29,740 bases of DNA from Synergistaceae bacterium UBA5560 (GCA_002425685.1 DIMS01000102.1:36545-66284), one strand, 5' to 3'; shown: positions 8,392 through 17,104, numbered from the stretch's first letter. Notes: a model not told the origin generated them from the sequence alone. Made by a program: numbers and translations.

Positions 8392-9078
8392 ATGAGCATC
8401 GTGGAGGAGTTCGCAAGGAAATCCCGGGAGCTGGACGCGGCGCCGCGGCGGGACGGAAGGGACGACGGAGAGGAACATGTCGTCGTGGGAAACAGCGTCG
8501 ATCCCGCCCTCGCTGAGACGAAACTCTCGGGGAGCACGCTCTACCGCGGACGGGTGCTGAACCTGCGCGTCGACGGCGTGCGGCTTCCGAGCGGCAAGCG
8601 GACGAACCGCGAGGTGGTGGAACATGCCCCCGCGGTGGGCATTCTCGCCGAGAACGACCGGGGGGAGATTCTGCTCATCGAGCAGTACCGCTATCCCGTG
8701 GGGGAGGTGCTCCTGGAGGTGCCTGCCGGGATCATGGAGCCCGACGAGCTGCCCCTGGAGACGGCGCGGCGGGAGCTGCAGGAGGAGATCGGCTTCGACG
8801 CGGAGCATTTCGACGAGATGTGCCGTTTCTACACCTCGCCGGGGTTCAGCGACGAAGTGCTCATTCTCTTCCACGCCACGGGCCTCTTTCCCTCGTCCCT
8901 GGCGCCCGACTTCGACGAGACGATCCGGGTCGTTCCCGTGTCCGTCCGGGAGCTTCCGGACCTGCTCTGCCAGGGACGGATCAAGGATGGCAAGACCCTC
9001 GTCGCGCTGTGCCGCTTTCTCTGCCGGACGACGGCATGTCAGACGGGAGCGGAGACGGAGGCGGGAACGGGGTGCTGA
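8392..9078 (+). CDS. Nudix hydrolase (ADP-ribose pyrophosphatase-like)
   Basis: The 228-aa product carries a Nudix box at about 113-135 (GIMEPDELPLETARRELQEE...), with the REL-EE core that binds Mg2+. It follows an EVPAG segment as in ADP-ribose diphosphatases (NudF/YjhB group). The LLIEQYRYPVGE stretch is also typical of this group, which cleaves ADP-ribose to AMP and ribose 5-phosphate. The first ~40 residues are charged and poorly conserved. ATG 8392 sits 5 nt after AAGGAGG. The gene is the last before a strong terminator, so it ends the operon that holds the oxidoreductase. Confidence 0.9.
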   Translation: MSIVEEFARKSRELDAAPRRDGRDDGEEHVVVGNSVDPALAETKLSGSTLYRGRVLNLRVDGVRLPSGKRTNREVVEHAPAVGILAENDRGEILLIEQYRYPVGEVLLEVPAGIMEPDELPLETARRELQEEIGFDAEHFDEMCRFYTSPGFSDEVLILFHATGLFPSSLAPDFDETIRVVPVSVRELPDLLCQGRIKDGKTLVALCRFLCRTTACQTGAETEAGTGC

Positions 9079-9086
9079 ACCGTTCC

Positions 9087-9133
9087 GCGCCGGGGTCCCT
9101 GCGGCATACCGCGGGTTCCCCGGCGCTTTTTTT
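9087..9133 (+). terminator. strong intrinsic terminator after the Nudix gene
   Basis: GCGCCGGGG (9087-9095) pairs perfectly with CCCCGGCGC (9118-9126). An inner GCGG/CCGC stem closes on a CATA loop, and seven Ts follow at 9127-9133. This is a textbook rho-independent terminator. It marks the end of the upstream operon and means no downstream coding region can share its transcript efficiently. Confidence 0.9.
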
Positions 9134-9233
9134 CGGGCCGGGGACGCCAGAGGTGCCCGCTGCAACGGAGGGCGGGCGGATTTTCGGGCTGCGGAACGTC
9201 GCCGGGATCCGTGCCGAAGGGGGTGAAGGAGAC

Positions 9234-10400
9234 ATGAACGAAGAGGCCGGGCGCTTGCGGGATGCTCAGGACGGAGCGGAGGCGTCGGACGGGCTGAACG
9301 GGCCTGGCGAGCCCCTGCGGCGCGGAAGTCTTCGGGGCGGTCGCATCTCCCGGAAGCGGCCGATGGAGGGAAGCCCGTCCCGGGAGGGGCACCTGCGAAG
9401 CGGCACGGCGGGCGCAGGTGCAGTGCATGCCGGAGCCGAAGGGCCGGACGAATCGGGCGCAGAGCGTGGGCCTGACAGCGCGGCGGAGGACGAAACACTT
9501 CCAAGAGGCGGGACGGACGCCGCAGAGGAGCAGCGCGCCGCTTTTCTCGACTTTCTCCGGCTGGAGCGCGGCGCGAGCGAGAACACCGTCCTCGCCTACG
9601 GAAGAGACCTCCGGGATTGGACCGCCTTCTGCCGGAGAAGACATGTCGCCCCCTTTCCTCCCGAGCCGGAAGGGCTCGGGGCCTATCTCAAAGCCCTGAC
9701 CTTCCAGGGAAAGAGCAAGGCCACCATACAGCGGCGGGCTGCGGCGATCCGGTCGTGCATGCGCTTTCTCGTCCTGGAGGGGTGGTTTCCCGGCGGTGAC
9801 GCCGCGATTCCCCTGCCGGACAAGGGGCGCAGACTGCCCCAGATCCTGAGCGAGGGGGAGGTGGAGCGGCTGCTCGCCTCCTGCGCGGGCGCGGCTCCTC
9901 TGGACCTGCGCGACCGGGCGATCCTGGAGACCGCCTACGGCTGCGGCCTCCGGGCGTCGGAGCTGGTGACGCTGCGGCTGCGGGACCTGGACTTCTCCGG
10001 AGGGCGGCTCCGGGCCATCGGCAAGGGGGACAAGGAACGGACGGTGCCCCTGCTCGGAGAGGTGCGGGAGATGCTGTGGCGCTACATTCACCAGGGACGT
10101 CCCGCCCAGGGCGCGGCGGCCCGGGAGGAGGTCTTTCTGAGCCGCACCGGCGGTCCCCTGGGCAGGGAGGACGTGTGGCGCATCATCCGCCGGCGGGGCA
10201 AGGGGGCGGGAATCGCCGCATCCCGGCTGCACCCCCACGTGCTGCGTCATTCCTTCGGAACGCACCTGCTGCGCCGGGGGATGGACCTGCGAACCCTTCA
10301 GGAACTCCTCGGACACTCCTCCATCGCCACCACGGAGCGGTATACTCATTTCGACGCGGAGCTGCGGGACGTGTACGACTCCTGCCATCCCAGGGCGTAG
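9234..10400 (+). CDS. xerD: Tyrosine recombinase of the XerC/XerD type with a long N-terminal extension
   Basis: The 388-aa product from ATG 9234 (ribosome site GAAGGAGA) has a SAM-like core-binding domain at about 98-190 and a catalytic domain at about 200-380. All catalytic residues are visible: R240 (GLRASEL), the Lys in GKGDKER (264-267), H335 and R338 (HVLRHSFGTHLL), H361 (GHSS) and nucleophile Y370 (ERYTH). Xer proteins resolve chromosome dimers at dif. XerC versus XerD cannot be decided by eye. The usual family length is ~300 aa, and the first ~95 residues here are Gly/Arg/Glu-rich with no homology I recognise. An in-frame GTG at 9423 would give a 325-aa protein closer to normal. Confidence 0.88.
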   Translation: MNEEAGRLRDAQDGAEASDGLNGPGEPLRRGSLRGGRISRKRPMEGSPSREGHLRSGTAGAGAVHAGAEGPDESGAERGPDSAAEDETLPRGGTDAAEEQRAAFLDFLRLERGASENTVLAYGRDLRDWTAFCRRRHVAPFPPEPEGLGAYLKALTFQGKSKATIQRRAAAIRSCMRFLVLEGWFPGGDAAIPLPDKGRRLPQILSEGEVERLLASCAGAAPLDLRDRAILETAYGCGLRASELVTLRLRDLDFSGGRLRAIGKGDKERTVPLLGEVREMLWRYIHQGRPAQGAAAREEVFLSRTGGPLGREDVWRIIRRRGKGAGIAASRLHPHVLRHSFGTHLLRRGMDLRTLQELLGHSSIATTERYTHFDAELRDVYDSCHPRA

Positions 10401-10564
10401 GAGGCGCAGTTGCCCCGGCCACCCCGAAAAGGGTGGGTATCCGGATGTCCCCGAAGGCGCGACCGGCGACCGCACCCTGCATGTCGATATTTTCGCGGCA
10501 CCTCTGGATGTCAGCTGATTTCCGACGGCGACGACGGCAGATTTTCTTCGAGGAGGTTTTCTCC
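10401..10564 (+). other. intergenic leader before punA
   Basis: A 164-base gap between the recombinase and punA. It holds a CACCC-CGAAAA-GGGTG hairpin around 10420-10436 with no T-run, and ends in the GAGGAGG (10550-10556) ribosome binding site of punA. I see no clear sigma-70 promoter and no dif-like site. Confidence 0.4.
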
Positions 10565-11416
10565 ATGTCCAAGGAACAGCGTGTGGAATACAGGCAGCAT
10601 GTGGAAGAGGCGACGGCTTTCGTCGCCCGCAACGTGGGCTTTGTGCCCCATGCCGCGGTGGTGCTGGGCTCGGGACTCGGCAGTGTGGCCGAGGCCATCG
10701 AGAACCCCGTGGTGATCCCCTACGGTGAGATTCCCCACTGGCCGCTCTCCACCGCGCCGGGGCACAAGGGACGCCTCGTGGCGGGGTACCTGAAGGGCGT
10801 TCCCGTGGTGGCCATGCAGGGGCGGCTGCACTACTACGAAGGCTATTCCATGCGGGAGATCACCTTTCCCGTGCGGGTCTTCGGCGGCTGGGGCACGGAG
10901 GTCTTCTTCGCCACCAATGCCTCGGGGGGTGTCCACTACGGCCTTCTTCCCGGCGACCTGGTGCTCGTGGCGGACCACATCAACCTCATGGGAGCAAACC
11001 CCCTCTTCGGTCCCAACGAGGACGACTGGGGCCCCCGTTTTCCCGACATGACCCTCGCCTACGACAAAAAACTCATGACCCTGGCGGAGGAGGTGGCCCT
11101 GCGGGAGTCGGTGAACCTGAAGCGGGGCGTCTACATCGCCTTTGCCGGGCCGTCCTTCGAGACCCCCGCGGAAATCCGCATGGCCCGGGTGCTGGGGGCG
11201 GACCTGGTGGGCATGTCCACCGTGCCGGAGATCATCGTGGCGCGGCACATGGGCATGCGCATCCTCGCCGTCTCCTGCGTGGCCAATTACGCGGCGGGCA
11301 TGACCGAATCACCCCTCACGCACCAGGAAGTGCTGGACGAGATGGGACGCGCCGCGGACCGGCTCACGCGCCTGGTGGTGGGCGTCGTTGCGTCCCTTGG
11401 GGAAGAAGGGAGGTAG
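10565..11416 (+). CDS. punA: Purine-nucleoside phosphorylase
   Basis: Splits purine nucleosides with phosphate to the free base and (deoxy)ribose 1-phosphate. The 283-aa product matches the trimeric PNP family: phosphate loop GSGLGS (35-40), GHKG (66-69), MQGRLHYYEGYSM with the catalytic Glu at E92, NASGG (118-122), GPSFETPAEIRM, then GMSTVPE and the base-contacting Asn in SCVANYAAGM. The start ATG 10565 follows GAGGAGG. It lies just upstream of the pyrimidine phosphorylase, forming a nucleoside-salvage pair. Confidence 0.93.
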   Translation: MSKEQRVEYRQHVEEATAFVARNVGFVPHAAVVLGSGLGSVAEAIENPVVIPYGEIPHWPLSTAPGHKGRLVAGYLKGVPVVAMQGRLHYYEGYSMREITFPVRVFGGWGTEVFFATNASGGVHYGLLPGDLVLVADHINLMGANPLFGPNEDDWGPRFPDMTLAYDKKLMTLAEEVALRESVNLKRGVYIAFAGPSFETPAEIRMARVLGADLVGMSTVPEIIVARHMGMRILAVSCVANYAAGMTESPLTHQEVLDEMGRAADRLTRLVVGVVASLGEEGR

Positions 11417-11425
11417 GTGTGTCTC

Positions 11426-12730
11426 ATGAACCCCCTGGCCTTCATTGAGACGAAGCGCGACGGAGGGTGCCATACGCCGGAGGAACTGCGGCAGTTCGTT
11501 CTCGCCTGCCGGAAGGGGGAGTTCCGGGATTACCAGATTGCGGCGTGGCTCATGGCGGTGTACTTTCAGGGACTTGCGCAGGAGGAGCTGCGGGTCTTCA
11601 CCCAGGCCCTCGCCGAGTCAGGGCACATGGTGCGCCTGCCGGAAGAACTGCACGCCGTGGACAAGCACAGCACGGGTGGCGTGGGGGACAAGGGCACCCT
11701 CGTGGTGGTGCCCCTCGTGGCGGCCTGCGATGTTCCCGTGTCGAAGCTGAGCGGGCGGGGGCTGGATTTCACCGGGGGTACCCTGGACAAGCTCGAATCC
11801 ATTCCGGGCTTCCGGTCGGGGTTTTCTCTGGAGGAATTTCGGGAGCTGATCCGCACCGTGGGATGCGCCGTGGTGGGGCACTCTCCCCAGATCACCCCCG
11901 CGGAGGGGCTCTTCTACGCGCTGCGAGACGTGACGGGCACCGTTCCCTCCCTGCCCCTCATCGCCAGCAGCATTGTGAGCAAGAAGCTCGCCGGAGGCGC
12001 CTCGGGCTTCGTCTTCGACGTGAAATGTGGCAGCGGGGCCTTCATGCGCACCCGCGAGGATGCCCGGAACCTGGCCCGGCTGCTCGTGGATCTTTCCCGA
12101 GACCTTGGACGCAAGGCCAAGGCGCTCGTGACCGACATGGACGTGCCCCTGGGGCGGTGGATCGGCAATGCCGCGGAGGTGCTCGAAGCGGTGCACACCC
12201 TGCAGGGACGGGGGCCGAAGGACACGGAGGAACTTTCCCTCGCCCTCGCGGGGGCCATGCTCGTCCTCGCCGGGGCCGCATCCTCCCGCGAAGAGGGGCT
12301 CCGCAGGGCGGAGAAGGCGCTCCGCAGCGGCGAGGGGCTTGAGATGTTCCGCCGCTTCGTCGCCGCCCAGGGAGGTATCCCGAGCGTGGCGGACGATCCC
12401 GAGGGCGTGCTCGCCCTGGCGCCGTCACGGTGGGAACTCGTTGCCCCCGAAGCGGGGTGGCTCGACCGGATCGACGCCCGGAAGGTGGGCGTCGCGATGC
12501 GCCTCCTCGGAGGCGGGCGGCTGCACAAGGACGATGCCATCCATCCCGGCGTTGCCGCGGAGGTCCTGGTGCGCCCCGGCGGAGCCGTGGAGGCGGGTTC
12601 TCCGGTGCTGCGGCTCCACTATGACGACGAGGCCCGGCTGGCCGAGGCGAAGGATGCCCTCCGGGACGCTCTCGTCATCGTGCAGGAACAGCCGCCCCGC
12701 CGTATGGTGGTGCTGGAGGCCGTGGACTGA
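11426..12730 (+). CDS. deoA: Thymidine/pyrimidine-nucleoside phosphorylase
   Basis: Phosphorolysis of thymidine or pyrimidine nucleosides. The 434-aa product has the family's glycine-rich phosphate-binding signature KHSTGGVGDKG (80-90), followed by LSGRGLDFTGGTLDKLES. An alpha/beta domain and a C-terminal pyrimidine-phosphorylase domain (about 345-430, with IHPGVAAEVLVRPGGAVE) follow. ATG 11426 was chosen over an in-frame GTG at 11417 because GGGAGG (11409-11414) sits too close to the GTG. Whether it prefers thymidine (DeoA) or is a broad Pdp enzyme cannot be told from sequence inspection. It starts 9 nt after punA. Confidence 0.9.
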   Translation: MNPLAFIETKRDGGCHTPEELRQFVLACRKGEFRDYQIAAWLMAVYFQGLAQEELRVFTQALAESGHMVRLPEELHAVDKHSTGGVGDKGTLVVVPLVAACDVPVSKLSGRGLDFTGGTLDKLESIPGFRSGFSLEEFRELIRTVGCAVVGHSPQITPAEGLFYALRDVTGTVPSLPLIASSIVSKKLAGGASGFVFDVKCGSGAFMRTREDARNLARLLVDLSRDLGRKAKALVTDMDVPLGRWIGNAAEVLEAVHTLQGRGPKDTEELSLALAGAMLVLAGAASSREEGLRRAEKALRSGEGLEMFRRFVAAQGGIPSVADDPEGVLALAPSRWELVAPEAGWLDRIDARKVGVAMRLLGGGRLHKDDAIHPGVAAEVLVRPGGAVEAGSPVLRLHYDDEARLAEAKDALRDALVIVQEQPPRRMVVLEAVD

Positions 12731-12772
12731 GCGGAGCGGCAGCGGAGAAGGACGACGGCTTTTCATCCGGAC

Positions 12773-13333
12773 ATGAGGGTGGTGGAGACGATGGGGCGGA
12801 CACCGACCGAGGATCGGCGGGACGCGACGGACCTGGAGAGCGTGCTCGTGGCGTTTCTTCCCTTTGTTCGCAAACAGGCGGGCATTCTTTCCGGCAACGA
12901 TGCCCATCTCAAGGACGATCTCATCCAGGAAGGGCTCTTCGCGCTCTGCCGCAGCGCTGGATCCTTCGATCCCGATCGGGGTTCCTACGCCTCCTTCGCC
13001 TGCTCCTGCGCACGGAACGCCATGATCTCCTATCTGCGGAGGACCTCGTCCTCCCGGGAGGACCTGGTGGACGAGACGGTCAGCCTGGAGGATCTCGAAG
13101 TCGGGGAGGATTTGCTCGGAATCGCCGAGGACCGGGAGTTTCTGGGCCACCTGCTGGACCGGCTCACCCCCGTGGAGATCGCCGCCGTGGACGCCCTCTG
13201 GGCCTGCGGCAGCGTGGGCCGCGCCGTGGGAACTCTTGGCTGGCCCTACAAAAGGGTGGAGAATGCCCTGGCCCGGGTACGGAACAAGGCCCGGCGCCTT
13301 GTGGCGGAGCGCGACCCCTCGAAAACGGAATAA
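12773..13333 (+). CDS. Sigma-70 family RNA polymerase sigma factor (SigH-like)
   Basis: The 186-aa product has a region 2 with LKDDLIQEGLFALCRSAGSFDPDRGSYASFA, which contains the core-binding and DNA-melting parts, then YLRR. A weaker C-terminal region-4-like segment follows (about 122-178: LTPVEIAAVDAL...ALARVRNKARR). Size and motif pattern resemble SigH and other small alternative sigma factors. The C-terminal helix-turn-helix is poorly conserved, so promoter recognition is uncertain. ATG 12773 lacks a good ribosome binding site; an in-frame ATG at 12791 preceded by GGTGGTGGAG may be the true start. What it controls is not visible. Confidence 0.75.
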   Translation: MRVVETMGRTPTEDRRDATDLESVLVAFLPFVRKQAGILSGNDAHLKDDLIQEGLFALCRSAGSFDPDRGSYASFACSCARNAMISYLRRTSSSREDLVDETVSLEDLEVGEDLLGIAEDREFLGHLLDRLTPVEIAAVDALWACGSVGRAVGTLGWPYKRVENALARVRNKARRLVAERDPSKTE

Positions 13334-13364
13334 CTCACATCAGAATATCGCATAGCTCCAGTGC

Positions 13365-13393
13365 TGGACAGGACAAACCGGCACCGTTACAAT
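13365..13393 (+). promoter_or_regulatory. sigma-70 promoter of selC
   Basis: TGGACA (13365-13370), a 17-nt spacer and TACAAT (13388-13393) match the -35 and -10 boxes in five of six positions each. The expected start near 13400 lies a few bases before the tRNA 5' end at 13407. Confidence 0.75.
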
Positions 13394-13406
13394 GACGGAG
13401 CGACGC

Positions 13407-13504
13407 GGAGGCGAGTGGTGGCTGGTGCTGTCCCTGGGCTTCAAACCCAGTGTGGGGTGCTGAGCGGCGCCCCGGGTGGGTTCGATTCCCACACGCCTCC
13501 GCCA
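13407..13504 (+). tRNA. selC: tRNA-Sec (anticodon UCA)
   Basis: Selenocysteine tRNA that decodes in-frame UGA. The acceptor GGAGGCG (13407-13413) pairs with CGCCTCC (13494-13500), and the 3' GCCA is encoded. The anticodon stem CTGGG/CCCAG (13434-13438, 13446-13450) encloses loop CTTCAAA with anticodon TCA at 13441-13443. The variable arm is long (GGGGTGC/GCGCCCC, 7 bp), which is diagnostic of tRNA-Sec. The T arm is GTGGG-TTCGATT-CCCAC. The eighth acceptor pair expected in bacterial tRNA-Sec would be an A-A mismatch (13414/13493). The organism should therefore make selenoproteins; none is obvious in this window. Confidence 0.96.
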
Positions 13505-13587
13505 GAACACTCTCGATGCTTGCAATTACTTACTTCGAAAAGAACCGAGAGCCGTTCGCTACACTCAGGAAGCGCTTTTCCCCTTTT

Positions 13588-13620
13588 TGCTCCACCGACT
13601 GCTCCACCGTCTGCTCCACC
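13588..13620. repeat. three direct repeats of TGCTCCACC, 12-bp period
   Basis: TGCTCCACC occurs at 13588-13596, 13600-13608 and 13612-13620, separated by GAC and GTC, and a fourth partial match begins near 13710. The array is flanked by an imperfect inverted repeat (CTTTTCCCCTT near 13575-13586 and AAGGGGGAAAA near 13621-13631). It lies between the tRNA (likely attachment site) and the integrase start. This position suits integrase arm-type or regulatory binding sites. Confidence 0.7.
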
Positions 13621-13654
13621 AAGGGGGAAAAACGACGAAGCGAGGTGTAGTGGA

Positions 13655-14659
13655 GTGGCTTTCGGTTTTTCTGTTTCCTTGCCTCTGTACGTTCGTAGAA
13701 GAGGGGAAATGCTCCACTTCAGGATGAAGGTTCCTGAGTGCATCAGGAACACCCTCGACATGTGTGAGGTATCCTTCTCCCTGAAGACCAACACGCCACG
13801 GGAAGCGGGAAGGAAAGCACAGCGCCTTGCCTGGATAACCCGGAGAATTTTTGAAGACATCCGAGAAGGGGAGTATCACGACATGGACAGGGAAGAGATA
13901 AAGCGCCTTGTGCGTGAATGGCTGGAGAAGGCTCTTGATGATGACGAACGAATACGGGCCTCTCGGAAAAGACCGCGAAGCCTTCAGGAAGTGGAAGACG
14001 AGGAAGAGACCTATTCCACACTGGCATCCGATTACAGGGAACGGCTTGCGGCGGATGACTACCGGGGACGTATCGAGACGGCGGAAGAGTTACTCCGGGA
14101 GCAGGGAATCACGTTGGACAGGGAAGACGATGCCTTCAAAGCTCTTTGCAGGGAATTGACAAAGGCGACAGTCACGCTTCTTGACACACTCCAGAAGCGA
14201 AACCGTGGCGAAGGCCCGGAGGAATACGCGACACCCGCAGGATCGGGACAGGTTCAAGCGGTGATCCCTTCGGGCTCTTCGAGTGATCTTGGTGGCAATG
14301 AGGAAGCCGGGCCTCTTCTCAGCGAGGTATTGAGTGCATTCGTGAGAGACAAGCGCCAACTCGGAGAATGGACAGCACACACGGAGAAAGACAACGTTCC
14401 CATGATCCGGGATTTCATCGAGATGGTTGGCGACATGCCCATCAACCACCTCAAGGCGGAGCACATGCGGGATGCACGGGACAGGTTCATGAGGATACCG
14501 AAGAACATTCAGCAGACAAAGAAATACTCGGGGAAATCCCTCCGGGAATTGTCGGACATGGACATTCCCGAGAGTCGAAGACTGAGCAAACAGACGCTCA
14601 ACAACAGAGCGGTGAAGGTGGGCGGGTTTCTCAACTGGGCACGGGAGAGACGAGTTTGA
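13655..14659 (+). pseudogene. Tyrosine-type site-specific integrase, C-terminally truncated
   Basis: The 334-aa frame starts at GTG 13655, seven bases after AGGTG. The N-terminus (LYVRRRGEMLHFRMKVP, about 11-27) fits the DUF6538-type domain of phage and island integrases, and a charged linker follows. A core-binding SAM-like domain covers about 215-330, with TLNNRAVKVGGFLNWARE at its end. The protein then stops, just where the catalytic domain with the R-H-R-H-Y residues should begin, so it cannot be an active recombinase. It sits next to tRNA-Sec, facing away, the usual layout for an element integrated in a tRNA 3' end. GC drops sharply just past its end. A later deletion or insertion probably removed the 3' half. 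Confidence 0.8.
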
Positions 14660-14730
14660 TCTTATTCACTCTCAGGCCGACTTGGCTCGATGATGTAGGC
14701 CGCTAAAGGGTGTAATAAAGCGCAAGAATG

Positions 14731-15177
14731 TTATAATTCTTTGCTCAAATAAACCATGTCCACCAACTGGATTCCGTCTTCAAACATTGGGTGATCGTAG
14801 TTGTCTGTGAAAAAGTTTTTGATCCTATGGGAAAACCTGAAGCCGTTTTTCTGGTAAAACTCTATTATCCATGGAATGTCGCCCGTTCCAACAAGCATTG
14901 TTGTATGCTTGCTCTTGTAATGTGAAAAAACGTGATTTAAAAGTTTGCTCCCATATCCTTTGCCTTGCCATTTTTCATAAGTTGCTATATTTTTTAGTTC
15001 GCAAACGTCATCGCTTTCTCGCGTGACCACGCAAATGCTTCTCAGGTTTCCATCGTATAATGCAAACATTTCTCCTCGATACAGATATTTCTCTATCATT
15101 TTTAAATCTTCATCTGCGAAAAGAAGCAGGTCTATGAATTTTGTTTTGTCGTAGTCTTCAATTTTAATTATTTTCAT
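14731..15177 (-). CDS. GNAT family N-acetyltransferase
   Basis: The 148-aa product (ATG 15177, preceded by GGGGA; an ATG at 15189 would add four residues) has a GNAT acetyl-CoA site. The beta-4 strand and motif A read CELKNIATYEKWQGKGYGSKLL, with the QGKGYG pyrophosphate loop. Later comes IPWIIEFYQKNGFRFSHR, the motif B region. The substrate is unknown. Codon use is AT-rich, unlike the core genes upstream, which supports recent transfer. It stands alone at the edge of the island, pointing toward the integrase remnant. Confidence 0.85.
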   Translation of the reverse strand: MKIIKIEDYDKTKFIDLLLFADEDLKMIEKYLYRGEMFALYDGNLRSICVVTRESDDVCELKNIATYEKWQGKGYGSKLLNHVFSHYKSKHTTMLVGTGDIPWIIEFYQKNGFRFSHRIKNFFTDNYDHPMFEDGIQLVDMVYLSKEL

Positions 15178-15189
15178 TTCATTCCCCAT

Positions 15190-15742
15190 TGGGTGTTGGT
15201 TTTTGTCGCGCCATCATTAATTTTTATCGAATGAAAAGAGTGTCTCTATAAAAATAAAATGCGCTGCGTGTTGAATGTGAGGCATTTTTAGCTGGCGTCT
15301 CATTGTTCTAGTTTGTGGTTTAATATCTAGAGAGTCTATAAAATATTGATTGGCTAGATCAAGGATTGTTTTTCTCTTTTTTGTGATATGTATATAGTTT
15401 AGTTCCGAGTTGTGCTGCTTTGTCTAGTTATGCGTTGTATATTCTCTGCGTCAATTTTTTCTCAAAATTGTTCCATTTGGTTTTGAGTAGATGTCGTGTG
15501 TTATTTAGCTATATATGTATATATAAATCTAAACAGTTGATTCTTTAGAGAAAGGTCTTGGCGGTGACATAGCCGGCTGCGTTATTCTTGGAAAATTTTT
15601 AGAATCAGGAAGGGTTATTGATTGATTTCCGTTGTGCGGTAACCTTTGCTATGCACAGTTTCTCCTGCTTTCCCGTAGTGGTCATTTCTTCTTTATCGGG
15701 ATTTAAGTTATTGTATAAAATCATGTCACTTTTGGCAAGTTT
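15190..15742. other. AT-rich gene-poor gap
   Basis: About 550 bases, strongly AT-rich with runs such as TATATATGTATATATAAAT near 15510-15530. No open frame of useful length, RNA gene or clear terminator is visible. It separates the 3' end of the MmgE/PrpD operon from the acetyltransferase gene and must hold that gene's promoter, which I could not place with confidence. Confidence 0.5.
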
Positions 15743-17104
15743 TCACTCGGAAAGAATGTGCATGAAATCTGCAACGTCGCTGCACTGACCTATGTCAAGG
15801 GTGTTGTTCGCGACACGTTCCTTCGTATCGTAAAAGGATGTTTCCTGCACAAGGGTCATGAATTTTTCTATGAGTTGAGCGCGTGAAAGAGGATATTCTT
15901 TTTCACCTCTCGCAATGGGTGTCCATGCAGCGAAGAGTTTTCCATCCTTCAACAAAATTTCAATCCTCGACGCTCCCCAATGGCTTGGGTTCGCCTCCCA
16001 GTAGCGACAAACATCCTCATCCAGAACTATGGAAACCATGCTTTTCATTGTCCTGACGGCGTCGTTTTCAAGTGCATTGAGCAGGCTTTTTTTGTCGACT
16101 TTTCCATAGAGCAAAGCAGTAATTAAAACAAATGGAAGATTTGATTGTGCTTCCTGCAGTGTCGTCGGATATGCTTTGTCGAGTCTTTTCACGAATGGCG
16201 TAGTCTTGACGGTGATTTTCTCGACCATGTTCGGCATGATGCCGTGTGTTTCCGTCAGTGTAAGAAGGCTGTCGATGGATGCGTGAAGTCCTCTCATGCA
16301 ACAGTGGATCTTGAAATAGGTGTCGAGTATGCCGAAATACGAACCAAGGCCGTTCAACACCGTTTCTGTCGTGCAATCAGTGCCGTGTGCATGAAAAAAA
16401 CCGTGCTTGCCTTCGAAAATATTCACCGGTCCCGTAAAACCGCCGAGTGCCAGGTCTGTGGCCTGGAAACCCATTGTTCCGGCGAGTGCGGGGCATAAAT
16501 ATTTGCCGTGCGAACCGTCGTTCTGGTACTCGATCAAACCACCGGAAAAACTGGCCGCAATGCCTAACGCATGTGATGTCGTGTCCTCGTCCATTCCTCT
16601 GCATTTCGCTATGAGCGCAGCGGAGGCGATTGCGCCACATATTCCCGTCGATTCGAATCCAAGGTCGCTGTATGCCCGTGGGTTGATCACGCTCCCGCTC
16701 CTGGCGTAAATTTCATAAGCCGCTACGATGGCCGCTATCATTTCCCTGCCGGAGAGATGCAGGTGCTCGGATATCGATAGTGCCACGGGAATCAGAACGC
16801 TCCCCGGATGTCCCATTGCGAAACGGTGCCCGTCGTCCAGATCGAGTGACCTCGCCATGACGGCATTCACAAATGATGCACCCCTTGCCGAGGTCTTGGC
16901 GCCTCCGATGATGCTGCTTTCTCTGGTTCCGTTTTCAAACAACAGTGATAATCCGGGGTATTTCGCACCGATGCTGTCTGCACCTGCAATCATATTGCCG
17001 ACGGCATCCAACAGACAGAACGCCGCCTGCTCGTGGGCTTCTTCAGGGATGTCTTCGTAGCGGAGTGTTGCGATAAAGTGAGCGAATTCTTTCGATATGG
17101 ACAC
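15743..17104 (-). CDS. MmgE/PrpD family protein, copy 1
   Basis: The 453-aa protein belongs to the MmgE/PrpD family, which includes 2-methylcitrate dehydratase, cis-aconitate decarboxylase and iminodisuccinate epimerase. The LDLDDGHRFAMGHPG motif (about 88-101) and an LHASID segment are present. GTG 17104 was chosen because GGAGGTG lies seven bases upstream; the resulting N-terminus (MSISKEFAHFIATLRY) lines up with copies 2 and 3. ATG 17122 lacks a ribosome site. At the position where copy 2 has GFHP this copy has GFES, so a probable active-site His is missing. It is the last gene of the operon and resembles copy 3 more than copy 2. The substrate is unknown. Confidence 0.85.
   Translation of the reverse strand: MSISKEFAHFIATLRYEDIPEEAHEQAAFCLLDAVGNMIAGADSIGAKYPGLSLLFENGTRESSIIGGAKTSARGASFVNAVMARSLDLDDGHRFAMGHPGSVLIPVALSISEHLHLSGREMIAAIVAAYEIYARSGSVINPRAYSDLGFESTGICGAIASAALIAKCRGMDEDTTSHALGIAASFSGGLIEYQNDGSHGKYLCPALAGTMGFQATDLALGGFTGPVNIFEGKHGFFHAHGTDCTTETVLNGLGSYFGILDTYFKIHCCMRGLHASIDSLLTLTETHGIMPNMVEKITVKTTPFVKRLDKAYPTTLQEAQSNLPFVLITALLYGKVDKKSLLNALENDAVRTMKSMVSIVLDEDVCRYWEANPSHWGASRIEILLKDGKLFAAWTPIARGEKEYPLSRAQLIEKFMTLVQETSFYDTKERVANNTLDIGQCSDVADFMHILSE

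Noticed and set aside
14657..14705. TGA at the integrase end read as selenocysteine, given selC nearby
   Set aside because: Read-through adds only about 14 residues with no integrase similarity before a TAG, and the catalytic domain is not restored.
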